Shown: piece after piece, positions 1 through 5,479 of the stretch | Numbering within the stretch: the stretch's first letter is position 1 | How the letters are laid out: each line of letters opens with the position of its first letter | Source of the DNA: Bacteroidetes bacterium UBA6491 | Lineage (GTDB): Bacteria; Bacteroidota; Bacteroidia; NS11-12g; UBA9320 | DNA: 7,552 bases | Assembly (NCBI GenBank): GCA_002436505.1 | Contig: DJML01000141.1 | Span: forward strand, 1-7,552 | Direction of reading: 5' to 3' | The notes under the pieces: model-generated | Seen by the model: only the letters and a program-made list of their open reading frames with translations | What the model was told of the DNA's origin: nothing | Databases searched by the model: none | Made by a program: the position numbers and the translations under genes

Positions 1-1110
1 GGCCAGACGTTCCTGAAGTTTTTCTTTGTCGTAATCAGAAGTAGTGCTTTCTATCTGAGCTTTTATCTGATTAACACGGCCAGTGATAGCATCTTGTGAA
101 CCGCTGCCGTTTACAATGATAGTGTTGTCCTTATCGATTGTGATCTTTTCCGCTGTTCCAAGGCTTTCCAATGTGGCATCTTCAAGTTTCCTTCCCTGTT
201 CTTCAGAGATAACCTGTCCACCTGTAAGAATTGCAATATCTTCAAGCATTGCTTTTCTGCGGTCACCAAATCCTGGAGCTTTAACAGCTGCAACTTTTAG
301 TGAACCCCTGATCTTATTTACAACAAGTGTAGCCAAAGCTTCTCCTTCGATGTCTTCAGCAATGATCAGTAAGGGCTTGCCAGTCTGAGCAGTTTGCTCA
401 AGAACCGGCAGCAATTCTTTCATGCTGCTGATCTTTTTATCACAAAGCAAAATGAATGGAGCATCAAGATCTGCTTCCATCTTTTCGCTGTTTGTCACAA
501 AATAAGCTGAAAGGTAACCCCGATCAAACTGCATTCCTTCAACGATCTTTACCTCTGTTTCAGTACCTTTTGCTTCCTCAACTGTGATAACACCTTCTTT
601 GCCTACTTTTTCCATTGCATTGGCGATCAGTTGACCGATCACCTCATCGTTGTTAGCAGAAATAGAAGCCACTTGCTCAATTTTTTTAAGGTCGTCACCA
701 ACCATGTTTGACTGAGCCTTCAGGTTTGCGACAACTTTAGCTACCGCTTTATCAATACCTCTTTTTAGGTCCATTGGGTTTGCTCCGGCGGTCACGTTCT
801 TTAGACCGGCGTTTACAATTGCCTGTGCAAGGACTGTCGCTGTTGTAGTACCGTCACCTGCCTGATCAGCAGTTTTCGATGCAACTTCCTTTACCATTTG
901 GGCACCCATGTTCTCAATAGCATCCTGAAGCTCAATTTCTTTTGCTACAGTAACGCCATCCTTTGTTACGGAAGGTGCTCCGAATTTTCTATCTATAACC
1001 ACGTTTCTACCTTTCGGTCCAAGGGTTACTTTTACCGCATTTGCAAGTGCATCAACGCCTTTGCGCAAACCGTCACGAGCGCTTACGTTAAAATGAATTT
1101 GTTTTGCCAT
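1..1110 (-). CDS. groEL: Chaperonin GroEL (60 kDa), N-terminal 370 residues, cut by the left window edge
   Basis: This encodes the large chaperonin subunit, which forms double seven-membered rings in the cytoplasm and folds proteins in an ATP-driven cycle with GroES. The reading frame is open from the ATG at 1110 to base 1 with no stop. It starts MAKQIHFNVSARDGL and carries the family hallmarks: VTLGPKGRNVV at residues 28-38 (nucleotide-binding P-loop region), KDGVTVA at 50-56, ENMGAQMVKEVASK at 66-79, and the ATP-site GDGTTT at 85-90 with the conserved Asp at 86. By comparison with the E. coli protein (about 548 residues), the visible part covers the first equatorial segment, the intermediate segment and nearly all of the apical domain. 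The second intermediate and equatorial segments, including the catalytic Asp equivalent to E. coli D398, lie outside the window. It follows groES by 34 bp and is surely co-transcribed with it. No frameshift or missing key residue is seen in the visible part. Confidence 0.98.
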   Translation of the reverse strand, partial: MAKQIHFNVSARDGLRKGVDALANAVKVTLGPKGRNVVIDRKFGAPSVTKDGVTVAKEIELQDAIENMGAQMVKEVASKTADQAGDGTTTATVLAQAIVNAGLKNVTAGANPMDLKRGIDKAVAKVVANLKAQSNMVGDDLKKIEQVASISANNDEVIGQLIANAMEKVGKEGVITVEEAKGTETEVKIVEGMQFDRGYLSAYFVTNSEKMEADLDAPFILLCDKKISSMKELLPVLEQTAQTGKPLLIIAEDIEGEALATLVVNKIRGSLKVAAVKAPGFGDRRKAMLEDIAILTGGQVISEEQGRKLEDATLESLGTAEKITIDKDNTIIVNGSGSQDAITGRVNQIKAQIESTTSDYDKEKLQERLA

Positions 1111-1138
1111 GTTTCCTATTGATTTTCTGTTTTTAAGA
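1111..1138 (-). promoter_or_regulatory. groEL leader, second copy of the TCTTAAAAA...ATAGGAAA pattern
   Basis: This lies in the 34-bp gap between groES and groEL. It repeats the elements of the groES leader in the same order and orientation, ending ATAGGAAAC before the ATG. It is most simply read as the translation initiation region of groEL. No intergenic hairpin or second promoter is evident here. Confidence 0.45.
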
Positions 1139-1144
1139 TTTCGA

Positions 1145-1414
1145 TTAAACGATTGCCAGGATGTCAGATTCTCTCATGATAAGGTAATCATTACCTTCAA
1201 CCTGGATCTCTGTACCTGAATATTTTCCATAAAGTACTGTGTCACCGGCTTTAACGGTTGTAGGCTCGTCTTTTTTTCCGGGTCCTACAGCTACTACTGT
1301 ACCGCGTTGTGGTTTCTCTTTTGCGGTATCTGGAATGATAATTCCGCCTTTGGTAGTCTCCTCTGCTGGAGCAGGCTCTACAATAACTCTGTCTGCTAAT
1401 GGTTTTATATTCAT
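1145..1414 (-). CDS. groES: Co-chaperonin GroES (10 kDa), 89 residues
   Basis: This encodes the heptameric lid that closes the GroEL cavity. The protein begins MNIKPLADRVIVEP and shows the whole family pattern: an N-terminal KPLADRVIV strand, the mobile loop at about residues 17-33 with the GroEL-contacting GGIIIPD segment, then RGTVVAVGPG at 38-47 and a C-terminal YGKYSGTEI...YLIMRESDILAIV. At 89 residues it is slightly shorter than E. coli GroES (97) but complete. The frame is open 16 codons further upstream to an ATG at 1462. The 1414 start is preferred because family proteins begin at the equivalent of MNIKPL, because the extra residues resemble nothing in the family, and because AGGAAA directly precedes this ATG. 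It is the first gene of a groES-groEL operon. Confidence 0.97.
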   Translation of the reverse strand: MNIKPLADRVIVEPAPAEETTKGGIIIPDTAKEKPQRGTVVAVGPGKKDEPTTVKAGDTVLYGKYSGTEIQVEGNDYLIMRESDILAIV

Positions 1415-1440
1415 TTTCCTATCGAAATTGTTTTTTAAGA
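1415..1440 (-). promoter_or_regulatory. groES leader with AGGAAA ribosome-binding site, similar to the groEL leader
   Basis: Read on the minus strand, the 26 bases before the groES ATG run from TCTTAAAAAACA to GATAGGAAA. The 28 bases before groEL (1111-1138) run from TCTTAAAAACA to AATAGGAAAC. Both therefore hold a TCTTAAAAA(A)CA block, an AT-rich middle and ATAGGAAA just before the start codon. The AGGA is a modest Shine-Dalgarno match very close to the ATG. The AT-rich, unstructured leader would suit efficient initiation in Bacteroidota, where Shine-Dalgarno pairing is generally weak. The similarity is seen directly; its function is inferred. Confidence 0.5.
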
Positions 1441-1445
1441 GGTGT

Positions 1446-1461
1446 ACCACAATCCATGCCA
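1446..1461 (-). promoter_or_regulatory. Candidate groES promoter, degenerate sigma-54-like (-24/-12)
   Basis: On the minus strand this reads TGGCATG-N4-GTGGT, against the sigma-54 consensus TGGCACG-N4-TTGCA. The -24 half matches well. The -12 half keeps T and the first G but has GG in place of the invariant GC, so the match is imperfect. If used, transcription would start near 1435, giving a leader of about 20 bases that fits the groES start. No good TAnnTTTG housekeeping box was found upstream of groES on this strand. The role is inferred, and the element could instead be part of an operator or a promoter of another class. Confidence 0.35.
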
Positions 1462-1464
1462 AAA

Positions 1465-1476
1465 GACAGATATGTC
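1465..1476. promoter_or_regulatory. Inverted repeat GACA-N4-TGTC, putative operator upstream of groES
   Basis: The sequence GACAGATATGTC has perfect 4-bp arms around a 4-bp spacer and sits 3 bp upstream of the candidate -24 element. On the minus strand, with its flank, it reads TGACATATCTGTC. A second copy lies about 40 bp further upstream. The position and duplication suggest a regulator-binding site for the chaperonin operon. It is not a CIRCE element (TTAGCACTC-N9-GAGTGCTAA), which is absent. Confidence 0.4.
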
Positions 1477-1505
1477 ATATTCTCTATGAAAAAATCCGGT
1501 TCAGG

Positions 1506-1516
1506 GACAAAATGTC
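1506..1516. promoter_or_regulatory. Inverted repeat GACA-N3-TGTC, second putative operator
   Basis: The sequence GACAAAATGTC has the same 4-bp arms as the site at 1465-1476 with a 3-bp spacer. On the minus strand it reads TGACATTTTGTC, sharing TGACAT at one end and TGTC at the other with the first copy. The two centres are about 40 bp apart, close to four helical turns, so bound proteins could face the same side of the DNA. The site also lies upstream of the divergent mevalonate operon. Confidence 0.35.
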
Positions 1517-1571
1517 AGGACGCTTTTGGTACATGCCGATGAACAAAGCAGCTTAATCATGCATTTAACTT

Positions 1572-1579
1572 TATTTTTG
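1572..1579 (+). promoter_or_regulatory. Candidate -7 box (TATTTTTG) of the mevalonate operon promoter
   Basis: TATTTTTG matches the Bacteroidota -7 consensus TAnnTTTG exactly. It is followed 19 bp later by the TTG start of the decarboxylase gene, so the leader would be only about a dozen bases. The expected -33 TTTG, about 19 bp upstream, is not clear: the sequence there is CAGC followed by TTAAT. The promoter is therefore supported by one box and by its position. Confidence 0.45.
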
Positions 1580-1598
1580 CATCCCAAGAAAAGGTACC

Positions 1599-2621
1599 TT
1601 GAAATCATTTACAGCACACTGGAGAAGCCCTTCTAACATCGCACTGGTGAAGTACTGGGGAAAACACGGCGTTCAATTGCCGGCCAATGCTTCTGTGAGC
1701 TTTACCTTATCCGAATGTCATACAGACACACTACTGACAGCTGTGCCACGCAGTAACGGACAAATGGTGAAAGTATGGGTTGATGGCAGAGAAGAATCCT
1801 CCTTTCTTCCAAAGATAGATGCTTTCTTAAAGCATGTAATGCCGGTTTTGCCGGAATTAAAAGATTTCAGCTTTGAGGTCAGAACGCACAATACATTTCC
1901 ACACAGCAGTGGAATTGCCTCGTCAGCATCAGGTATGAGCGCACTGGCACTTTGTATGTATGATATCGCATCGCAGGTGACAGGAAAGGAAATGAATTTA
2001 GAGAAAGTATCAGAATTAGCCCGACTGGGCTCAGGAAGTGCTTCCAGATCAGTTTACGGACCGGTTTCAGTTTGGGGTGATCATGATGATTATGATGGGT
2101 CTTCTGACAGATATGCCATTCCTTTTAAAGGACACGATAAAATTTTTTCCACCTATTTGGACACAATACTAATTGTTGATCGCGGCGAGAAAAAAGTTTC
2201 AAGTTCAGTCGGTCATGGCTTGATCACCCATCACCCTTTTGCCAATGCGCGATATGAAGTTGCCCGTAAAAACATGAAGGTCATGAAACGGGTCCTTGCT
2301 GAAGGTGATCTGGAAACTTTTGTAAAAATAGTTGAAGATGAAGCACTTATGCTACACGCGCTAATGATGACTTCTGATCCTTCCTTTATTCTGATGAAGC
2401 CTTACACCTTAAAGATCATTGAAATGGTGAGGGAATACAGAAAGACAAATCGGTCATTCCTGTGCTTCACTTTGGATGCCGGAGCAAATGTTCATCTGCT
2501 GTATCCTGAAGCAGAAAAAGCATCTGTGGGAGATTTTATTGAAAATGAATTAAAACAATATTGTGCTGACGGATATTATATTTGTGACCAGGTCGGGGGA
2601 GGCCCCTTCAAGATAGACTAG
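1599..2621 (+). CDS. mvaD: Diphosphomevalonate decarboxylase, 340 residues, TTG start
   Basis: This is the last enzyme of the mevalonate pathway: it converts mevalonate 5-diphosphate and ATP to isopentenyl diphosphate, CO2, ADP and phosphate in the cytoplasm. It is a GHMP-superfamily protein. The N-terminal signature SPSNIALVKYWGK is at residues 10-22, the phosphate-binding loop FPHSSGIASSASG at 100-112, and ARLGSGSASRS at 141-151, which includes the conserved substrate Arg at 150. FTLDAGANVH at 290-299 carries the catalytic Asp at 293. All key residues are present, and the length suits bacterial members. The start is TTG at 1599: the signature begins only about ten codons later, the frame closes at TAA 1566, and no ATG lies between. 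A weak AAGG sits four bases before the TTG. It is the first gene of a three-gene operon; the TAG stop is one base from the next ATG. Confidence 0.95.
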   Translation: MKSFTAHWRSPSNIALVKYWGKHGVQLPANASVSFTLSECHTDTLLTAVPRSNGQMVKVWVDGREESSFLPKIDAFLKHVMPVLPELKDFSFEVRTHNTFPHSSGIASSASGMSALALCMYDIASQVTGKEMNLEKVSELARLGSGSASRSVYGPVSVWGDHDDYDGSSDRYAIPFKGHDKIFSTYLDTILIVDRGEKKVSSSVGHGLITHHPFANARYEVARKNMKVMKRVLAEGDLETFVKIVEDEALMLHALMMTSDPSFILMKPYTLKIIEMVREYRKTNRSFLCFTLDAGANVHLLYPEAEKASVGDFIENELKQYCADGYYICDQVGGGPFKID

Positions 2622-2622
2622 A

Positions 2623-3564
2623 ATGTTAAAAGATCCTTTATTTTACGCAAAGATCCTTCTCTTCGGTGAATATGGAATTATTAACGATAGTATGGGGCTG
2701 TCTATTCCTTACAATTCCTACAAAGGGAAATTGCAGTTTGGAAATGCTTCGCAGGGTGAAGACCATCCGTCAAGAGAAAGCCTTCGTAAATTTGCTTCCT
2801 ACCTGATCGATCTGGAAAGTAAGGGGGATCTAAAAGCCAGTTTACACCTGGATCAATTGCAGAAAGACCTTGACAACGGCTTGTGGTTTGATTCAACAAT
2901 TCCTCAGGGTTTTGGTATAGGAAGCAGTGGAGCTCTTGTCGCGTCCGTATATGAAAGATACGGCCTGGATAAGATCCATCCTGAGATAAATATCACAGGA
3001 GATAAGATCGCTGAATTAAAACAGATATTCAGCCAGATGGAGTCCTATTTTCATGGAAAAAGTTCTGGTCTTGATCCTTTGATATGCTATCTTAATCTTC
3101 CTGTCCTGATAAAATCCAGCGATGATCTAGGTACCGTTGGAATGCCTGAGAACAACCTGGAAGGTAAAGGGGCGATATTTCTGATCAACTCTGGTACACC
3201 TGGTGAAACTCAGCCAATGGTGAATATCTTTATGGAGAAGATGAAACAGAAAGGTTTCAGGAACATGCTTCGTGAAGAATTCACAAAATACAACGACGCT
3301 TGCATCAATGCATTCCTGAACAAGGATATTTCTCCTTTGTTCACTAATCTGAAGAAACTCTCAAAACTACTTTTGGATAATTTTAAACCAATGATTCCAT
3401 CTGTTTTTCACAATATGTGGAAGGAAGGCATTGATTCTAATGCATATTACCTGAAGCTTTGCGGTTCTGGCGGGGGAGGATACTTCCTCGGATTTACCAG
3501 AGACCTGGAGGAAGCGAAAAAACGATTGCATAAGTATGATCTTGAAGTGGTCTTTACGTTCTAG
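2623..3564 (+). CDS. mvk: GHMP kinase, most likely mevalonate kinase, 313 residues
   Basis: This is probably mevalonate kinase, phosphorylating mevalonate to 5-phosphomevalonate with ATP in the cytoplasm. The three GHMP motifs are visible. The N-terminal strand YAKILLFGEYGIIND at residues 8-22 has the conserved Lys and the GE pair of mevalonate kinases (usually GEHAVV; here GEYGII). The ATP loop PQGFGIGSSGA spans 94-104, a variant of PxxxGLGSSAA. The glycine-rich C-terminal motif KLCGSGGGG is at 278-286. The segment SSGLDP at 147-152 supplies the expected catalytic Asp at 151, as in the SGxD motif of mevalonate kinases. It sits one base after the decarboxylase gene and three bases before the prenyltransferase gene, so translational coupling is likely. 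Phosphomevalonate kinase activity cannot be excluded from sequence, since the two GHMP kinases of this pathway are related; no second kinase is in the window. Confidence 0.85.
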   Translation: MLKDPLFYAKILLFGEYGIINDSMGLSIPYNSYKGKLQFGNASQGEDHPSRESLRKFASYLIDLESKGDLKASLHLDQLQKDLDNGLWFDSTIPQGFGIGSSGALVASVYERYGLDKIHPEINITGDKIAELKQIFSQMESYFHGKSSGLDPLICYLNLPVLIKSSDDLGTVGMPENNLEGKGAIFLINSGTPGETQPMVNIFMEKMKQKGFRNMLREEFTKYNDACINAFLNKDISPLFTNLKKLSKLLLDNFKPMIPSVFHNMWKEGIDSNAYYLKLCGSGGGGYFLGFTRDLEEAKKRLHKYDLEVVFTF

Positions 3565-3567
3565 ACC

Positions 3568-4461
3568 GTGGCACTGAAAAAATTATCTTTTGATAGAATA
3601 AGCCTCGTAAAAATACTTGGATTACTTTCTTTAATAAGGTGGTACAACATTGTTGTTACTGCGATGGCGCAATATCTTACCGCGCTTTTCGTCTTTAATT
3701 ACGGTACCTCAAAGTATAAGATACTTCAAAGTCTTGATGTTCACCTCATCGTACTCTCTACGTCGTTCATCATTGCAGGTGGTTATATCGTAAATGCATT
3801 TTACGACTACGAGAAGGATATGATCAACCGTCCGCAGACCACGGTGTTTGATCGGCTGATCAGCAAAGAGTTCGCTCTAAGGTGTTACTTGCTTTTTACC
3901 ACTGTAGGTCTGATATTATCCGCATTTACCACATTGCATGTGTTGCTGTATTTTATTGGGTTTAGCGGGTTGCTGTGGTTCTATTCTCATAAATTACAAA
4001 AGATAACTTTTGTAAGGGAAGTAGCAAGTTCGGTACTTTCGGTTTTGTCAGTGTTAAGCATTGGTCTGTACTTTCATCATGTAGCGAACATTTACCTGGT
4101 ATTGTTGTATGCCGGAATCATTTTAACCTTCCTGTTCATAAGAGAACTGGTGAAAGGTTTATTAGGCATGAAAGGAGATATGGCATTTGGATACCGAACA
4201 ATAACTGTGAGGTATGGGCTTGATGCCTCAAGGGTCTTTATACATCTTGTAAGTTTTTTCTCCTTGATGCTAATGATCATCCTGGTGCTGGCATTATATA
4301 AGGTACACAAATATTACGTTGCTTTTTTGGCGATCGAGACTTTGATCCTTGTCCTCATCAATGGGTTGATCCGTTCCGGAAAAAGGATCAAGTGGAAATG
4401 GGCCGATCTGATGGTTCGGCTATTGATCATTATCGGTATACTCTTTATTATTTTTGTCTGA
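3568..4461 (+). CDS. UbiA-family membrane prenyltransferase, 297 residues, GTG start
   Basis: This integral membrane enzyme of the UbiA superfamily transfers a polyprenyl chain from its diphosphate to an acceptor. About nine hydrophobic segments are visible (roughly residues 26-44, 58-78, 103-121, 122-139, 152-169, 174-191, 222-245, 248-267 and 281-297). The first aspartate motif is intact: N76, D80 and D84 followed by NRP 87-89, the Mg-diphosphate site. The second motif region, RELVKGLLGMKGD at 192-204, keeps the RE and GD ends but has Gly, Leu and Gly where many relatives have the acidic DxED residues. The GTG start lies 3 bp after the kinase stop, with no ATG nearby. Mevalonate-operon context suggests geranylgeranylglyceryl-phosphate geranylgeranyltransferase-like activity (ether lipid), but quinone or other prenyl acceptors are possible. 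The 3' end overlaps the convergent gene by 14 bp. Confidence 0.85.
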   Translation: MALKKLSFDRISLVKILGLLSLIRWYNIVVTAMAQYLTALFVFNYGTSKYKILQSLDVHLIVLSTSFIIAGGYIVNAFYDYEKDMINRPQTTVFDRLISKEFALRCYLLFTTVGLILSAFTTLHVLLYFIGFSGLLWFYSHKLQKITFVREVASSVLSVLSVLSIGLYFHHVANIYLVLLYAGIILTFLFIRELVKGLLGMKGDMAFGYRTITVRYGLDASRVFIHLVSFFSLMLMIILVLALYKVHKYYVAFLAIETLILVLINGLIRSGKRIKWKWADLMVRLLIIIGILFIIFV

Positions 4462-5407
4462 TCAGTTTCAGCCATTTAGGAAATTTTGAAATGTTCATAT
4501 AGGTGACAGGCAGAGCGCCAAACCCCCTAAAGAATCTTTCGATGTCTTCGATAGATGAACCTTCAAAATCAAATACTTCGCAACCACGCTCTTTTACATG
4601 GATCATTGATTCTTTCAATAGCAAAGACATCAGACCGGATGACCGGTGACTTTCCATTGTAATGCCCAGTGGGAAATACGCCGTTCTTTTATCAAGGTAA
4701 AGAACCAGCCCACCTGCAAATTCATTTCCTGACCATGCTTCAAAGGCAGCGGCCTGATCATTCTTTAGTAAGAATCTGATAAGGTTTTCGAGTTGAACAT
4801 AATTCTCATGTTTGAGGTGGGACAATCGATCACCAACCTCCTTACGGTATATCCGAATTAATTCACTTACATTTTGTAAAGGCCTTATCACATAATCACA
4901 CTTTTCTGCCTTCCTGATCTTTTTTCTTGTGCTTGAACTGAAATTGTCTTCAATTTCCTGTTCCTGTGTGAGGTTAAGCTGATAGGTGAATTTTGGAGTG
5001 ATCTCAAAACCTTTCCATAGAAAAGGCAGGACATAGTCAAACTCAGGTGAGAGTGCAAGGTCAAAGGCAAGGCATTTCTTCGTAGCAATATCCAGAATGC
5101 CGTTGATGATCTTTTTTACCTTTTCAAGGTATTGTGCATTTTTAAGTTCATAGGGCGCAAGGAGGATTCCGCTGTGCTGTGTCCATGGCAATTGAAAGCA
5201 ATATGAGATGCCGTATTTCTTTTTTCTTGGAAAAGGAAAAACGGCCTCCCATTCTCCGTCTTGTTCAACTACTATTGCTTTCCAGCCGGGTAACAGAATA
5301 GAAAGTGTTTGATAAAGAGTGTAAGGGCTGCCTTGTGGCGACCTGCTGATAAAATCATTCCATTTATCTTCATCGATCCTCTCTGAAGCTATAAGCTCAA
5401 TTTTCAC
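4448..5407 (-). CDS. FemAB/BioF2-like GNAT-fold acyl- or aminoacyltransferase, 319 residues, GTG start
   Basis: This belongs to the FemAB-like branch of the GNAT fold, whose members transfer acyl or aminoacyl groups, for example to peptidoglycan stem peptides or exopolysaccharide sugars; the substrate here is unknown. The N-terminal half carries LPWTQHSGILL at residues 73-83. A linker, FSSSTRKKIRKAEK at 156-169, matches the basic motif usually written S.xxRxxIRKAxK. The C-terminal GNAT half has FAGGLVLYLDKRTAYFPLG at 230-248, HRSSGLMSLLLKE at 254-266, and the family's FDFEGS at 279-284 followed by FFRGFGALPVTY at 292-303. No signal peptide or membrane segment is seen, so it is cytoplasmic. 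The GTG at 5407 is chosen because MKIELI followed by a KWNDFI segment fits the family start and no in-frame ATG lies just upstream. It converges on the prenyltransferase gene, so it is a separate transcription unit. Confidence 0.75.
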   Translation of the reverse strand: MKIELIASERIDEDKWNDFISRSPQGSPYTLYQTLSILLPGWKAIVVEQDGEWEAVFPFPRKKKYGISYCFQLPWTQHSGILLAPYELKNAQYLEKVKKIINGILDIATKKCLAFDLALSPEFDYVLPFLWKGFEITPKFTYQLNLTQEQEIEDNFSSSTRKKIRKAEKCDYVIRPLQNVSELIRIYRKEVGDRLSHLKHENYVQLENLIRFLLKNDQAAAFEAWSGNEFAGGLVLYLDKRTAYFPLGITMESHRSSGLMSLLLKESMIHVKERGCEVFDFEGSSIEDIERFFRGFGALPVTYMNISKFPKWLKLIRQK

Positions 5408-5421
5408 AGCACAATGGTAAG

Positions 5422-5430
5422 CAAAAGTTA
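5422..5430 (-). promoter_or_regulatory. Weak -7-like box TAACTTTTG in the 72-bp gap before the FemAB-like gene
   Basis: The gap at 5408-5479 separates the FemAB-like gene from the stop of the upstream secreted-protein gene. On the minus strand TAACTTTTG resembles TAnnTTTG with one extra spacer base and lies 14 bp before the GTG. No clear -33 TTTG lies at the right distance and no convincing terminator hairpin is visible, so read-through from the upstream gene is equally possible. Confidence 0.2.
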
Positions 5431-5479
5431 AAAAATGAGGTATCTATCCTTTCTCTATTTCCTTTTGATACTATAATAT

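Larger units (their letters stand above)
1455..1535. repeat. Imperfect outer inverted repeat bracketing the two GACA/TGTC sites
   Basis: The left arm CATGCCAAAAG (1455-1465) is mirrored by the right arm CTTTTGGTACATG (1523-1535). They are complementary over CATG, CC and AAAAG, with two extra bases (TA) in the right arm. The arms enclose both short inverted repeats, and the left arm overlaps the candidate -24 element. The complementarity is seen directly. With an interior of more than 50 bp it may be coincidence or part of a roughly symmetrical divergent control region. Confidence 0.25.

Noticed and set aside
83..388. Plus-strand open frame across groEL
   Set aside because: It is an antisense shadow within the strongly conserved groEL coding region. 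Its hydrophobic, Ser-rich translation is a by-product of GroEL codons read backwards.
1415..1462. A 16-codon N-terminal extension of GroES starting at the ATG at 1462
   Set aside because: The extra residues match nothing in the GroES family, and they would place the candidate promoter inside the gene. The ATG at 1414 gives the canonical MNIKPLADRV start with AGGAAA before it.
1239..1556. Plus-strand open frame of 105 codons opposite groES
   Set aside because: It is the antisense shadow of groES and its upstream region. The protein has no family features, and groES on the other strand is unmistakable.
1415..1598. CIRCE element for HrcA control of groESL
   Set aside because: Neither TTAGCACTC nor its partner arm is present on either strand in the 184-bp intergenic region.
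4458..4465. Palindrome CTGATCAG at the convergent gene ends as a terminator or operator
   Set aside because: It is only 8 bp with no loop, lies at the overlapping coding ends, and such short palindromes are expected by chance.
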